This document shows, piece by piece, positions 1 to 17,675 of a DNA stretch of 64,000 nt (position 1 is the stretch's first letter; every line of letters begins with the position of its first letter). Position numbers and translations under genes: made by a program. The notes beneath the pieces were generated by a model. That model made no database searches. It was not told where the DNA came from and worked only from the letters and a program-made list of their open reading frames with translations. Where the stretch lies: NCBI RefSeq assembly GCF_013364195.1, contig NZ_CP054918.1:6685001-6749000 (forward strand), read 5' to 3'. The DNA comes from Streptomyces sp. NA04227. Its GTDB lineage: Bacteria > Actinomycetota > Actinomycetes > Streptomycetales > Streptomycetaceae.

Positions 1-3000
1 GCCGTCGACTGGTCCCGGGCCTGGTCGGGCCGGGCGCCACGCGTCGTGGACCTGCCGACCTATCCTTTCCAACGCCGCAGGTTCTGGCTCGACGCACCCT
101 CCGGCGCCGGTGATGTGGCCGCGGCGGGCCTCGGCCGTCCGGACCATCCGCTGCTCGGCGCGCGTGTCGAACTCGCCGACTCCACGGAGACCGTTTTCAC
201 CGCCCGTTGGTCCCTGGACACGCATCCGTGGCTCGCCGACCACGCCGTCGGCGACACCGTGGTGGCGCCGGGCACCGCCTTCCTGGAACTGGCGGCCCTG
301 GCCGGAGCCGAGACCGGCTGCCCGCACATTCACGAGCTGATCCAGGAAACGCCGCTGGTCCTGGCCGACGGCGGGGCCGTGCGACTCCAGGTGCGGGTCG
401 GTCCTCCGGACGAGGAGGGCACCCGGCCCGTCGGCTTCCACACATGCCCCGAGGACGCGCCCGCCCACGACTCCTGGACATGCCACGCCCGCGGCTCGCT
501 CACCGCCGCGGAGCCCTCGGCGCCGCCCGCGCTCGACGGCACCTGGCCGCCGGTGGGGGCGGTCCCCGTCGATCTGACCGACTTCTACGAACGGCTCGGC
601 GAGATCGGCCTCACCTACGGGCCCGTGTTCCAAGGCCTGCGGACCGCTTGGCGGTTGGGGGACGAGATCTTCGCGGAAGCGGCACTCCCCGACGAGTCGC
701 GTGCCGAGGCGGGCCGCTACCTGGCCCATCCCGCGCTGCTCGACGCGGCCCTGCACTCCTGCCTGCTCCGCGCCCTGGGCGACGACCCCGAGCGGGCGGC
801 GATGCCCTTCGCCTGGAACGACGTCGCCTTCCACGGGGCGTGCGGTCCCGCGGTGCGCGTCCGGGTGTCCGCCGGGGCGTCCAGGGATGTGTCGGTGGTG
901 GTGGCGGACGCCGACGGTACGTGCGCCGTGACCGTACGCTCGCTCGCGGCCCGCCCGGTCTCCGCCGCGCAGTTGCGCGCTGCGGGCGACCACCGCGACT
1001 CCTTGTTCCGGGTCACTTGGACAGCCGTACCTGCCGCGTCTGGCGCGGCTGTTGCTCCCGCCGCGCCCCCCGTGCCCGCTGCGTCCGGGACGGGGCCCGG
1101 CACTTGGGCGTTGCTCGGTGACGACGACCTCGGTCTGCCCCAGGACGTACGGCGCTTCCCCGATCTGTCGGCATTTCGCACGGCGATCGGTTCCGGCGTC
1201 CCGGAACCGGATGTCGTCCTCGTGGCACTCGGTACGGACCCGTACGACGGGGGCGACGGGAGCGATGAAGCGGCGCGCGCCCGGGAGTTGACCTGTCGGG
1301 CCTTGGGCCTGCTCCAGGGCTGGCTCGCCGAGGAGCCGGGCGGCACGGCACGGCTCGTCGTGGTCACTCGTGGCGCCCTCGCCACCTCGGACCGGGAGCC
1401 GCCCGGCGACCCGTCCGCCGCCGCGCTCTGGGGTCTGGTGCGCTCGGCCCAGGCGGAGGACCCCGGCCGGTTCGTGCTCGCCGACCTCGACGGCCACCCT
1501 GCGTCCGTCGCCGCGCTCGCCGAAGCCCTGACCACCGATGAGCCCCAACTCGCCCTCCGCGAGGGCCGGATCATGGTGCCCCGTCTGGAACGCGCGGCCT
1601 TGAACCCGGCGAGCCCGGTGAGCCCGGAGGCGCCGACGGACGACGACACCGCCCCGGCGTGGGACCCCGGGGGCACGGTGCTTGTGACCGGAGCCTCCGG
1701 AACCCTGGGGCGTGCAGTGGTCCGGCATCTGGTCGACGCGCACGGTGTACGCCGGCTGCTGCTCGTGGGCCGGAGCGGCGGCGACACCGGCGAAGCCCGG
1801 CTCCTCTCCGCCGAACTGCTCGCGCACGGCGCCGAGGTGACGTGGGCGGCGTGCGACATCGGCGACCGTGAGGCGGTGGCCGGGCTGCTGAAGTCGGTGC
1901 CCGCCGATCACCCGCTCACCGCCGTGGTGCACGCGGCCGGGATCCTGGACGACGCATTGGTGCCCGCGCTGACGCCGGAGGCGGTCGACCGGGTCTTCGG
2001 GCCCAAGGTGGACGGCGCGTGCCACTTGGACGAGCTGACCCGGGGCGCGGACCCGGCCGCGTTCGTGGTCTTCTCCTCGGCCGCGGCCACTGTGGGCAGT
2101 GCCGGGCAGGCCAACTACGCGGCGGCCAACGCCTTCCTGGACGGCCTTGTACTGCGTCGGCGCCGTGCGGGGCTGCCCGCGCAGTCGCTGGCCTGGGGGC
2201 TGTGGGCGGAGAGCAGCGACATGACGGCCGCACTCGACCGGGCCCGGATGACGCGCGTCGGCGTCCAGGCCCTGTCGACCGAGGAGGGCCTGGCCCTCTT
2301 CGACACCGCCCTCACCGCGCGCGAGCCGCTGGTACTGCCCATGCGGCTCGACCTGTCCGCGCTTCGTACGCGAGAGGCGGCTCTGCCCTCGGTGCTGCGG
2401 GGTCTGGTGCGTGCTCCGGCGCGGCGCGGCGGCACCCATGGCACGGGCGCGGCGACCCTGCGGCGACGCCTGGCCGCCCTGCCTCCCGCCGAGCGCGGCC
2501 GTCAACTGCTCGACCTGGTCCACTCGGAGACCGCCGCGGTCCTCGGCTACCCGACCGCGGAGGCGGTCGGGCGGGACCGGGCGTTCAAGGACCTCGGCTT
2601 CGACTCGCTGACGGCCGTGGAACTCCGCAACCGGCTCACCGGCGCCACCGGCCTGCGGCTGCCTCCGACGCTCGTCTTCGACCACCCGACGCCCACGGCT
2701 CTTGCCGGGCACCTCTCCGCGGAACTGGCACCCCGGGACGCGGAAGCGGAAGCGGGGGCGGAGACTCGGCGCGACACGGAGCGCCGGGTGCGCGAGGCCC
2801 TGGCCGCCATCCCGCTGCCCCGACTGCGTGACGCGGGCCTGCTCGACACCCTGTTGGAGCTCGCGGGCGGGGCCGTAGGGCTGGTGCCACCACAGGACGC
2901 ACAGGACGACGGGGTCGGCTCCGGGCCGGGGCCCGTCTCGATCGACGCGATGGACGCCGAGGCGCTGTTGGCGGTCGCGCTCAACAACGGCAGCCTGCAC

Positions 3001-3184
3001 GGCGGCAGCGGCAGCGGCAGGGGCAGGGGCAGCGGCACCGGCATCGGGAGTGGCAGCAACGGCCACGACCAGCCCCACGACGTAAACCCGGACCCGGCCA
3101 ACGGCCCGGACGACGAAGCGCACGCGACGCATGTGACGAACAGGCACGCGACGCAGACGACGGACGCGAAGACGGAGGACCACC

Positions 3185-3198
<14 letters not shown>
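1..3198 (+). CDS. Type I modular PKS, C-terminal part: (AT end)-DH-KR-ACP (5' truncated by window)
   Basis: The reading frame is open from base 1, so the gene starts upstream; the first in-frame GTG (46) lies inside the post-AT linker motif [13 protein letters not shown] and is not a start. A dehydratase follows with His at 241-243 ([11 protein letters not shown]; the usual Gly five residues into the motif is Asp) and the second catalytic Asp at 742-744 (DAALH). The ketoreductase lies at about 1670-2330, with a Gly-rich NADPH site, an LDD motif typical of B-type stereochemistry and the Ser/Tyr/Asn active site. The acyl carrier protein has GFDSL with the phosphopantetheine Ser at 2605-2607. 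DH plus KR predicts an alpha,beta-double bond. The C-terminus has a docking region and a low-complexity Gly/Ser/Arg tract (about 3000-3060). It overlaps the next PKS gene by 14 nt, so the two are co-transcribed. Confidence 0.95.
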
Positions 3199-10357
<7,159 letters not shown>

Positions 10358-10417
10358 CTTCGGTCCGGGGCCCGCGAGCGAGGGGACAACGATGACGTCT
10401 CGACGAGGTGGTTGCGC

Positions 10418-13400
10418 ATGGTGACGGACGATCAGATCCGGTACTACCTGAAAAAGGTGACCGCCGATCTGCACGAGACCCGGGGGCGACTGCGGGAGTT
10501 GGAGGAGGCGGCCGCGGAACCGGTCGCGGTGGTGGCGATGGGCTGCCGCTTCCCGGGGGACGTCCGGTCGCCGGAGGATCTGTGGGAGCTGGTCGTCTCC
10601 GGGCGGGACGCGATCGCGCCGTTCCCCGAGGACCGCGGCTGGGACGTCGACGGCCTCTACGACGCCGATCCGGACAAGCCCGGAAAGACCTACGCACGCG
10701 AGGGCGGCTTCCTGGCCGACGTCGCCTCGTTCGACGCGGGCCTGTTCGGGATCGGCCCGCGCGAGGCACTGACCCTCGACCCGCAACAGCGTCTGCTCCT
10801 CGAGGTGACCTGGGAGACCTTCGAACGCGCGGGCCTCACGCCGTCCTCGCTGCGCGGCAGCCGCACCGGTGTCTTCGTGGGCACCAGCAGCCAGGAGTAC
10901 GCGATTCTGCTCCAGAACGCTCTCGGGTCCTTCGAGGGCTACTCCACGGGCATCCTCGCCAGTGTGCTGTCGGGCCGTCTCGCCTACACCTTCGGCCTCG
11001 AAGGCCCCGCGCTGACCGTCGACACGGGCTGCTCGGCATCGCTGACCGCGCTCCACCTCGCCGTGCAGGCGCTGCGCCGGGGCGAATGCTCCATGGCCCT
11101 GGCGGGCGGCGCCTCGGTGATGACGACCCCCGGCATGTTCGTGGAGTTCAGTCGTCAGCGGGGGCTTGCCGCGGATGGGCGGTGCAAGGCGTTCGCGGCG
11201 GCTGCGGACGGTACGGGGTGGGGCGAAGGAGTCGGACTCGTACTGCTGGAGCGGCTTTCCGACGCGAGGCGCAAGGGGCATCCCGTACTGGCCGTGGTGC
11301 GGGGTTCGGCGGTGAATCAGGACGGGGCGTCGAATGGGTTGACCGCTCCCAATGGTCCTTCGCAGCAGCGGGTGATTCGGCAGGCACTGGCGTCGGCGCG
11401 GTTGTCGGCGGATCTGGTTGATGTGGTGGAGGCGCACGGGACGGGTACGACGCTGGGTGACCCGATCGAGGCGCAGGCGTTGCTTGCTACGTACGGTCAA
11501 GAGCGTTCGGTGGAGCGGCCGTTGTGGCTGGGGTCGATCAAGTCGAACATCGGCCATACCCAGGCGGCCGCAGGCGTCGGCGGCGTCATCAAGACGGTGA
11601 TGGCGATGCGGCGAGGCATGCTGCCGCCGACGCTGCATGTGGATGAGCCGACGCCGCATGTGGACTGGTCGTCGGGTGCGGTCCGCCTGTTGACCGAGGT
11701 GCGGGAGTGGCCGCGGACCGGCCGTCCGCGCCGAGCCGGGGTGTCCTCCTTCGGGATCAGCGGCACCAACGCCCATGTGATCCTTGAGCAGTCGGAGGAC
11801 GACAGCTTCCCCGCCCCCGCCGTGGCACCGGACCTCGCGGGCGCCCCCGCGCGGAACACGGCCGAGGGGGACCACACCGGGACCGGCCCCCTGCCCTGGC
11901 TGATCACCGCGCGGAGCGAGCGCGGGCTGCGGGACCAGGCGGCCCGCCTCCGCGAGCACGTACGAGCCCGCCCGGACCTGGCACCGGCCGACATCGCCCA
12001 CTCGCTGCTCACCTCGCGCACCCTGTTCGACCACCGGGCCGTCGTACTGGCCGACGACCGGGACGCGTACGACGCGGGCCTCGAAGCGGTGGCCGAGGGG
12101 AGGAGCGCCGCCGGTGTGGTGGCGGGCGTGGCACGCGACCCCGGCAGGCCGGTGTTCGTCTTCCCCGGCCAAGGCGCCCAGTGGGAGGGCATGGCGGCGG
12201 ACCTGTGCCGGGACTCGGCGGTCTTCCGCGCGCGGCTGCACGAGTGCGCCGAAGCCCTGGCGCCGTACGTCGGCTTCTCGCTGCTCGATGTCGTACGCGG
12301 CGTCGCGGGTGCGGCGCCACTGGACCGCGTCGACGTGGTCCAGCCCGCGCTGTGGGCCATGATGATCTCGCTCGCCGAGTTGTGGCGCGCCCATGGCGTG
12401 GAGCCCGGCGCCGTGGTGGGCCACTCGCAGGGCGAGATCGCCGCCGCGTGCGTCGCGGGCGCCCTGCCCCTCGATGACGGGGCCCGCATCGTGGCACTGC
12501 GCTCCCGTCTCGTCGCCGAACGTCTGGCGGGCAGCGGGGGCATGGCGTTCCTGGCCCTCCCGGAGGAGCAGGCGCGGGACCGGCTCGCCAAGTGGGGTAC
12601 GCGGCTGGCCGTCGCCGCGGTCAACGGGCCCTCGTCCGTTGTCGTTTCGGGTGACGCGCAGGCGCTCGACGAGCTCCTGGACGCCGCGGAGCGGGAAGGC
12701 GTACGGGCGATCCGGGTCGCGGTGGACTACGCCTCGCACTCGGCCCAGGTCGAGACGCTGGAGGCCGAACTCACCGCAGCGCTCGCCGACATCACCCCGC
12801 GCACGGCCGCGATCCCGTTCTTCTCCACGGTCCACGGCGGCCCGGTCGACACCGTGGGGCTCGACGCCGCGTACTGGTACCGGAACCTGCGCGAGACGGT
12901 CCGCTTCGACCCGACCGTGCGGGAGCTCCTCGCGGCCGGGCACCGTACGTATGTGGAGGTGAGCCCGCACCCGGTGCTCGCGATGTCCCTGCACGAGATC
13001 ACCGAGAGTGCCGCGAGCACCGTGCTGACCTCGCTGCGACGGGACGAAGGACACCTGGGGCGCTTCCTGACCTCCCTCGCGGAGGCGCAGGTCCAGGGGG
13101 TCCCGGTGGCCTGGTCGGCGCATACCGGACCACGGGCTCGCCTGGTGGATCTGCCCACCCTCGCGTTCCAGCGCCGCCGCTACTGGCCCGACACGCTGCC
13201 CGCGGCGTCCGCCGTCCGCGAGGGAGACGACAGCGCGGCGGCCGTGTTCCGGCGGCGCCTCGCCGAACTCCCGGAGAACGGGAGGCAGTCGATGGTCCTT
13301 GAGACCGTGTGCGAGCACGCCGCAGCCGTGCTGAACCACGGCTCCCCGGCCGGCATCGACATCACCCAGGCCTTCACGGACCTCGGTTTCGTGTCGATGA

Positions 13401-16400
13401 CGGCGATGGAGATGCGCAACCGGCTGGCAGGCGCGACCGGTGTCCGCCTCGCCCCGGCAGCGGTCTTCGACCACCCGACGCCGGAACGGCTGTCCCTGCA
13501 TCTCCTCGCCTGCCTGACGGGCGCTCAAGAGCAGGCCGAAGAGCCGGTGTCGGCACAGGCGGCCACCGGCGAGCCGATCGCGATCGTGGCGATGGGCTGC
13601 CGATACCCCGGTGACGTGACCTCGCCCGAACAACTCTGGGACCTGGTCGCCTCGGGGCGGGACGCGACCTCCTCCTTCCCGGCCAACCGAGGCTGGGACA
13701 CGGAGGGGCTCTACGACCCGAACCCCGGGCGGCCCGGGCGCACTTACGTCCGCGAGGGCGGCTTCCTGCACGACGCCGACCGCTTCGACCCGCTCCTGTT
13801 CGGGATCAGTCCGCGTGAGGCGCAGGCGATGGACCCGCAGCAGCGCCTCCTCCTGGAGGTGGCGTGGGAGGTCCTGGAACGGGCACGGTTGGCGCCCGAC
13901 GCGCTCGGCGGCAGCCGAACCGGCGTGTTCGTGGGCCTCAGCGGCCAGGACTACCTTCCGCTGCTCACCGCCGAACCCGAGGACAGCGCCGGGCACTTGA
14001 TGACCGGGACCTCGCCGAGCGTCGCCTCGGGGCGTCTCGCGTACACCTTCGGTCTCGAAGGCCCCGCGGTGACGGTCGACACCGCCTGCTCGTCGTCCCT
14101 GGTCGCGCTTCATCTCGCGGTGCAGGCGCTACGGCAGGGCGACTGCACGGCCGCCCTGGTGGGCGGGGCGACGATCCTCTCGACCCCGGGCGCGTTCGTC
14201 GAGTTCAGCAGTCAGGGCGCGCTGTCGCCGGACGGGCGGTGCAAGGCGTTCGCCGCGGGGGCGGACGGCACCGGCTGGGGCGAGGGCGTCGGCATGCTGC
14301 TGCTCGAACCGCTCTCCGTGGCGCGCGGCGCCGGACACCCGGTGCTCGCCCTGATCCGCGGCACCGCCACCAACCAGGACGGGGCGAGCAACGGACTGGC
14401 CGCCCCGAACGGACTGGCCCAGCAGCGTGTCATCAGGCAGGCGCTGGCCCACGCCGGACTCACCGCCCGCGACGTGGACGCCGTCGAAGCGCACGGCACG
14501 GGCACCACACTCGGCGACCCCATCGAGGCGCAGGCCCTCCTCGCCACATACGGCCAGGGGCGCCCGGCCCACGCTCCTTTGTGGCTCGGCTCGTTGAAGT
14601 CCAACATCGGTCACACCGCCGCCGCGGCCGGTGTCGGCGGTGTCATCAAGACGGTGATGGCGCTGCGCCGGGGCGTGCTGCCGCCCACCCTGCACGTGGA
14701 CGAACCGACGCCCCACGTGGACTGGTCCTCGGGCGCGGTGGAGCTGCTCACCGAGGCCCGGCCCTGGCCGGAAACCGGCAGGGCACGTCGTGCCGGTGTC
14801 TCCTCCTTCGGGATCAGCGGGACCAACGCGCACGTGGTGCTCGAGCAGGCGCCGGAGGACCTGACGGAGACGGCGAACGAACCGAACGAACCGAACGAAC
14901 CGAACGAACCGGGCGGACCGGTCGGGCCGGATGTGCAGGACGGGCAGGACGCGGCCGAAGAGCCCGCCGCCGGTTCCGCACCGCGCACCTCATGCCCCCT
15001 CACCTCCTCCCTCCCCGTGCTGCCCTGGGTGCTCTCGGGCGGGACCGAGGAGGCGTTGCGTGCGCAGGCCGAGCGGTTGCGCCGGTTCGTCGAGGAGCGT
15101 GCTGAGCTCGTACCGGCCGATGTCGCACGCTCGTTGGCGGCGACCCGGGCCCGGCTGGAGCACCGCGCGGTACTCCTCGGCCCGGACCGGCAGGCTCTCC
15201 TGGACGCGCTGTCGGCGCTGGCGCAGGACGCGTCCGGCCCGGGTGTGGTGCGCGGTACGGCGCGCGCCCGCGACCGGGTCGCGTTCCTGTTCTCCGGTCC
15301 CGCCCGTGCGGGGGCGGGGGAGTGGGCCGGGGCAACGGCTGGGGAACGAGCCGCGTTCGTACGGGAGTTGGCGGCGCGGTTCCCGCTGTTCGCGTCGGCG
15401 CTGGACGAGGCCGCCGCCGCGGTGGCGGCCGAGTTGGGCTGCCGCCCGGCAGACGTACTGCTCCCGAACGGAGAGGCGCCGCAGGAGCCGGTACGTGCCC
15501 CTGAGCTCGACCCGGTACTTGACCCGGTACTTGCCCAAGGGGCGCTGTTCGCCGGGGAAGTGGCCCTCTTCCGGCTCCTTGAGCACTGGGGGGTCAGCCC
15601 CGGGTTGCTCCTCGGCCGGTCCGTCGGGGAGGTCACCGCGACGCACTGCGCGGGCGCGCTGTCCCTGACCGACGCGGCGGTACTTCTCGTCGCCCTCGGC
15701 CGGGCGGTCGCGGGCGACGGCGAGGGCGAGCGGGAGGGCGGGGGCCGGGCCACGGAAGAGGCCCGCGCGGTCGTCTCCCACGAGTCGGCGGCGGACGGTA
15801 TCCGACGGGCGGTCAAGACGCTGACGTTCCGCCCACCGATGACTCCGCTCGCCTCCGGCCACACGGGGCGGCCGGTGCCGTACGAGGAACTGTCGTCGCC
15901 GGAGCACTGGGTGCGCCTCGCACGGGAGGGCGGCACACCGGCCGACGGCGCGGGGTGGGCCGGGGCCCAAGGCGTGCGTATCCACCTCATGATGGGGCCC
16001 GTCCGTACCGGGGCGACCGGCCCGGACGGGAACGGAACCGGGGCGGCAGCCACGGCCGAGGGCCTCACCCTCCTGTCGCCAGCCGGGCAACAGCACACCG
16101 GTGAACTCGAAGCACTCCTCGCCGCGCTGGCCCAACTGCACGTCAGGGGCGTCCCGGTGGGGTGGGACAGGATGCTCGCCGACTGCGGCGCACTTCTGGT
16201 GGACCTGCCCACGTACGCGTTCCAGCGTCGTCGGTACTGGCCCGAGGGCACCGCGCCGACGATGGGGGCGAGCTCTGCTTCGGACGAGCACGGTCGGCAG
16301 CCGGCGGACCGGGCACGGCAGGTCAGGCAGAGTCTGGCGGCGGCGGACGGCCAGGAGCGGACCCGGCTCCTCGCCACCCTGGTCCGTACCCATGTCGCGG

Positions 16401-17641
16401 CGGTCCTCAGGCTGGCGGACCCGGACGCCGTCGACGACGAGCGGCCCCTGCCCGAGCTGGGCTTCGACTCGCTGACGGCGGTGGACCTGCGCAACCGGAT
16501 CGGCGCGGACACCGGTCTGCGGCTCCCTCCGGGCCTCGTCTTCCGGCACCCCACCGTCTCTGCCCTGACCCGGCATCTGGCCGCGGAATGGACACCGACC
16601 GGTCCCGGCGACCTGGACGAGCCGCACGACGGGCACGCCCCGTACGCCTCACACCACGGGCACGCCCCGCACGACGCGGAAGCAGCCGCCCGTGAGGCCG
16701 AAGGGGGCCAACGCCTCACCCTCGGGCCGCTCTTCGCCCGCGCCGGTGAACTGGGCCGGACGGAGGAGTTCCAGGAACTGGTGCGTCAAGTCGCGCGATT
16801 CCGCCCGGTCTTCGAGGCGTCCGAGGAGCGGCCGCGGCCTCAACAGGTCAGGCTGGCGCGCGGTTCCGCCGCCCGGCTCGTGTGCTTTCCGACGTTCGCC
16901 GTCGGCTCGGGGGCCTCGCAGTACGCCCGGCTGGCTGCCGCCTCCGGGGGCGAGCACGATGTCTGGGCCCTGCCGGCGCCCGGCTTCGACTGGCGGGAAC
17001 CGCTCCCCGCGACTGTGGACGCCCTGGCGGAACTCCAGGCGGATGCCGTCGCACAGTGCCGCGGCGGGAACGACAGCGAGGGCGGCGGCGACGGTGAAAG
17101 CAATGGCGGCCGCAGGGACGACGGCGGGCCCCTCGTCCTGCTCGGGTACTCCGCGGGCGGCTGGATCGCGCACGCCACCGCGGCCGCGCTCGAAGCGCGC
17201 GGCGCGGGCCCGGACGCCGTCGTGCTCCTGGACAGCCACTGGCCGGACAGCGCGATGCTTCCGTACCTCCACTCCTTGATCGAGCAAGCCCGTAGGTCGC
17301 AGGCGCGTAAGTCCGGTGCGCCGGACGGGAGCTGGCCCCAGGAGGCCGGTGACGACGCCTGTCTCACGGCCATGGCGCACTACGCCGGGCTGTTCCGGTC
17401 GTGGGCTCCGCGCGAGATCGGCGCGCCGACGCTGCTCGTACGGGCGTCGACGGCGGACTCCGGCAAGGCACCGAAGGACTGGCAGCCCCGCTGGCAGCTC
17501 CCGCACACGGCCGTCGATACGCCGGGGACCCATTTCTCGATCATCGGTGAACACATCGAGCCCGCGCTGCACGCGGTGGGCCACTGGCTCGGCGGCCTGC
17601 GCCGGGATCACCGCAGCCACCCACTGACGATCACCCACTGA
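10418..17641 (+). CDS. Terminal type I PKS: KS-AT-ACP-KS-AT(degenerate)-ACP-TE
   Basis: The protein has 2407 residues. ATG 10418 is chosen because GAGG at 10405-10408 is well spaced and the docking helix follows at once; TTG 10412 and GTG 10421 are alternatives. Module A: KS Cys205 (DTGCSASL), AT Ser670 in GHSQGE with YASH (His774), the methylmalonyl signature, and an ACP with GFVSM in place of GFDSL (Val992, Ser993). Module B: KS Cys1224 (DTACSSSL), then an AT with GRSVGE (Ser1735), no GQG motif and a loss of about 70 residues that removes the HAFH/YASH catalytic His; its ACP is normal (GFDSL). The thioesterase has GYSAGG (Ser2245), Asp2272 and His2372. Neither module has a reductive domain. 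Being last in the gene order and carrying the TE, this protein releases the product. Whether module B extends the chain is uncertain. Confidence 0.95.
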   Translation: MVTDDQIRYYLKKVTADLHETRGRLRELEEAAAEPVAVVAMGCRFPGDVRSPEDLWELVVSGRDAIAPFPEDRGWDVDGLYDADPDKPGKTYAREGGFLADVASFDAGLFGIGPREALTLDPQQRLLLEVTWETFERAGLTPSSLRGSRTGVFVGTSSQEYAILLQNALGSFEGYSTGILASVLSGRLAYTFGLEGPALTVDTGCSASLTALHLAVQALRRGECSMALAGGASVMTTPGMFVEFSRQRGLAADGRCKAFAAAADGTGWGEGVGLVLLERLSDARRKGHPVLAVVRGSAVNQDGASNGLTAPNGPSQQRVIRQALASARLSADLVDVVEAHGTGTTLGDPIEAQALLATYGQERSVERPLWLGSIKSNIGHTQAAAGVGGVIKTVMAMRRGMLPPTLHVDEPTPHVDWSSGAVRLLTEVREWPRTGRPRRAGVSSFGISGTNAHVILEQSEDDSFPAPAVAPDLAGAPARNTAEGDHTGTGPLPWLITARSERGLRDQAARLREHVRARPDLAPADIAHSLLTSRTLFDHRAVVLADDRDAYDAGLEAVAEGRSAAGVVAGVARDPGRPVFVFPGQGAQWEGMAADLCRDSAVFRARLHECAEALAPYVGFSLLDVVRGVAGAAPLDRVDVVQPALWAMMISLAELWRAHGVEPGAVVGHSQGEIAAACVAGALPLDDGARIVALRSRLVAERLAGSGGMAFLALPEEQARDRLAKWGTRLAVAAVNGPSSVVVSGDAQALDELLDAAEREGVRAIRVAVDYASHSAQVETLEAELTAALADITPRTAAIPFFSTVHGGPVDTVGLDAAYWYRNLRETVRFDPTVRELLAAGHRTYVEVSPHPVLAMSLHEITESAASTVLTSLRRDEGHLGRFLTSLAEAQVQGVPVAWSAHTGPRARLVDLPTLAFQRRRYWPDTLPAASAVREGDDSAAAVFRRRLAELPENGRQSMVLETVCEHAAAVLNHGSPAGIDITQAFTDLGFVSMTAMEMRNRLAGATGVRLAPAAVFDHPTPERLSLHLLACLTGAQEQAEEPVSAQAATGEPIAIVAMGCRYPGDVTSPEQLWDLVASGRDATSSFPANRGWDTEGLYDPNPGRPGRTYVREGGFLHDADRFDPLLFGISPREAQAMDPQQRLLLEVAWEVLERARLAPDALGGSRTGVFVGLSGQDYLPLLTAEPEDSAGHLMTGTSPSVASGRLAYTFGLEGPAVTVDTACSSSLVALHLAVQALRQGDCTAALVGGATILSTPGAFVEFSSQGALSPDGRCKAFAAGADGTGWGEGVGMLLLEPLSVARGAGHPVLALIRGTATNQDGASNGLAAPNGLAQQRVIRQALAHAGLTARDVDAVEAHGTGTTLGDPIEAQALLATYGQGRPAHAPLWLGSLKSNIGHTAAAAGVGGVIKTVMALRRGVLPPTLHVDEPTPHVDWSSGAVELLTEARPWPETGRARRAGVSSFGISGTNAHVVLEQAPEDLTETANEPNEPNEPNEPGGPVGPDVQDGQDAAEEPAAGSAPRTSCPLTSSLPVLPWVLSGGTEEALRAQAERLRRFVEERAELVPADVARSLAATRARLEHRAVLLGPDRQALLDALSALAQDASGPGVVRGTARARDRVAFLFSGPARAGAGEWAGATAGERAAFVRELAARFPLFASALDEAAAAVAAELGCRPADVLLPNGEAPQEPVRAPELDPVLDPVLAQGALFAGEVALFRLLEHWGVSPGLLLGRSVGEVTATHCAGALSLTDAAVLLVALGRAVAGDGEGEREGGGRATEEARAVVSHESAADGIRRAVKTLTFRPPMTPLASGHTGRPVPYEELSSPEHWVRLAREGGTPADGAGWAGAQGVRIHLMMGPVRTGATGPDGNGTGAAATAEGLTLLSPAGQQHTGELEALLAALAQLHVRGVPVGWDRMLADCGALLVDLPTYAFQRRRYWPEGTAPTMGASSASDEHGRQPADRARQVRQSLAAADGQERTRLLATLVRTHVAAVLRLADPDAVDDERPLPELGFDSLTAVDLRNRIGADTGLRLPPGLVFRHPTVSALTRHLAAEWTPTGPGDLDEPHDGHAPYASHHGHAPHDAEAAAREAEGGQRLTLGPLFARAGELGRTEEFQELVRQVARFRPVFEASEERPRPQQVRLARGSAARLVCFPTFAVGSGASQYARLAAASGGEHDVWALPAPGFDWREPLPATVDALAELQADAVAQCRGGNDSEGGGDGESNGGRRDDGGPLVLLGYSAGGWIAHATAAALEARGAGPDAVVLLDSHWPDSAMLPYLHSLIEQARRSQARKSGAPDGSWPQEAGDDACLTAMAHYAGLFRSWAPREIGAPTLLVRASTADSGKAPKDWQPRWQLPHTAVDTPGTHFSIIGEHIEPALHAVGHWLGGLRRDHRSHPLTITH
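14873..14911 (+). repeat. Intragenic 9-bp tandem repeat (ACCGAACGA) in a PKS linker
   Basis: Three exact ACCGAACGA copies (14881-14907) with partial flanking units encode a run of Asn-Glu-Pro triplets. They lie in the linker between the last KS and the degenerate AT. Length changes here would stay in frame. Confidence 0.9.
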
Positions 17642-17675
17642 CGAGAACCCCACTGAGGACCACCCAAGGAGCACG

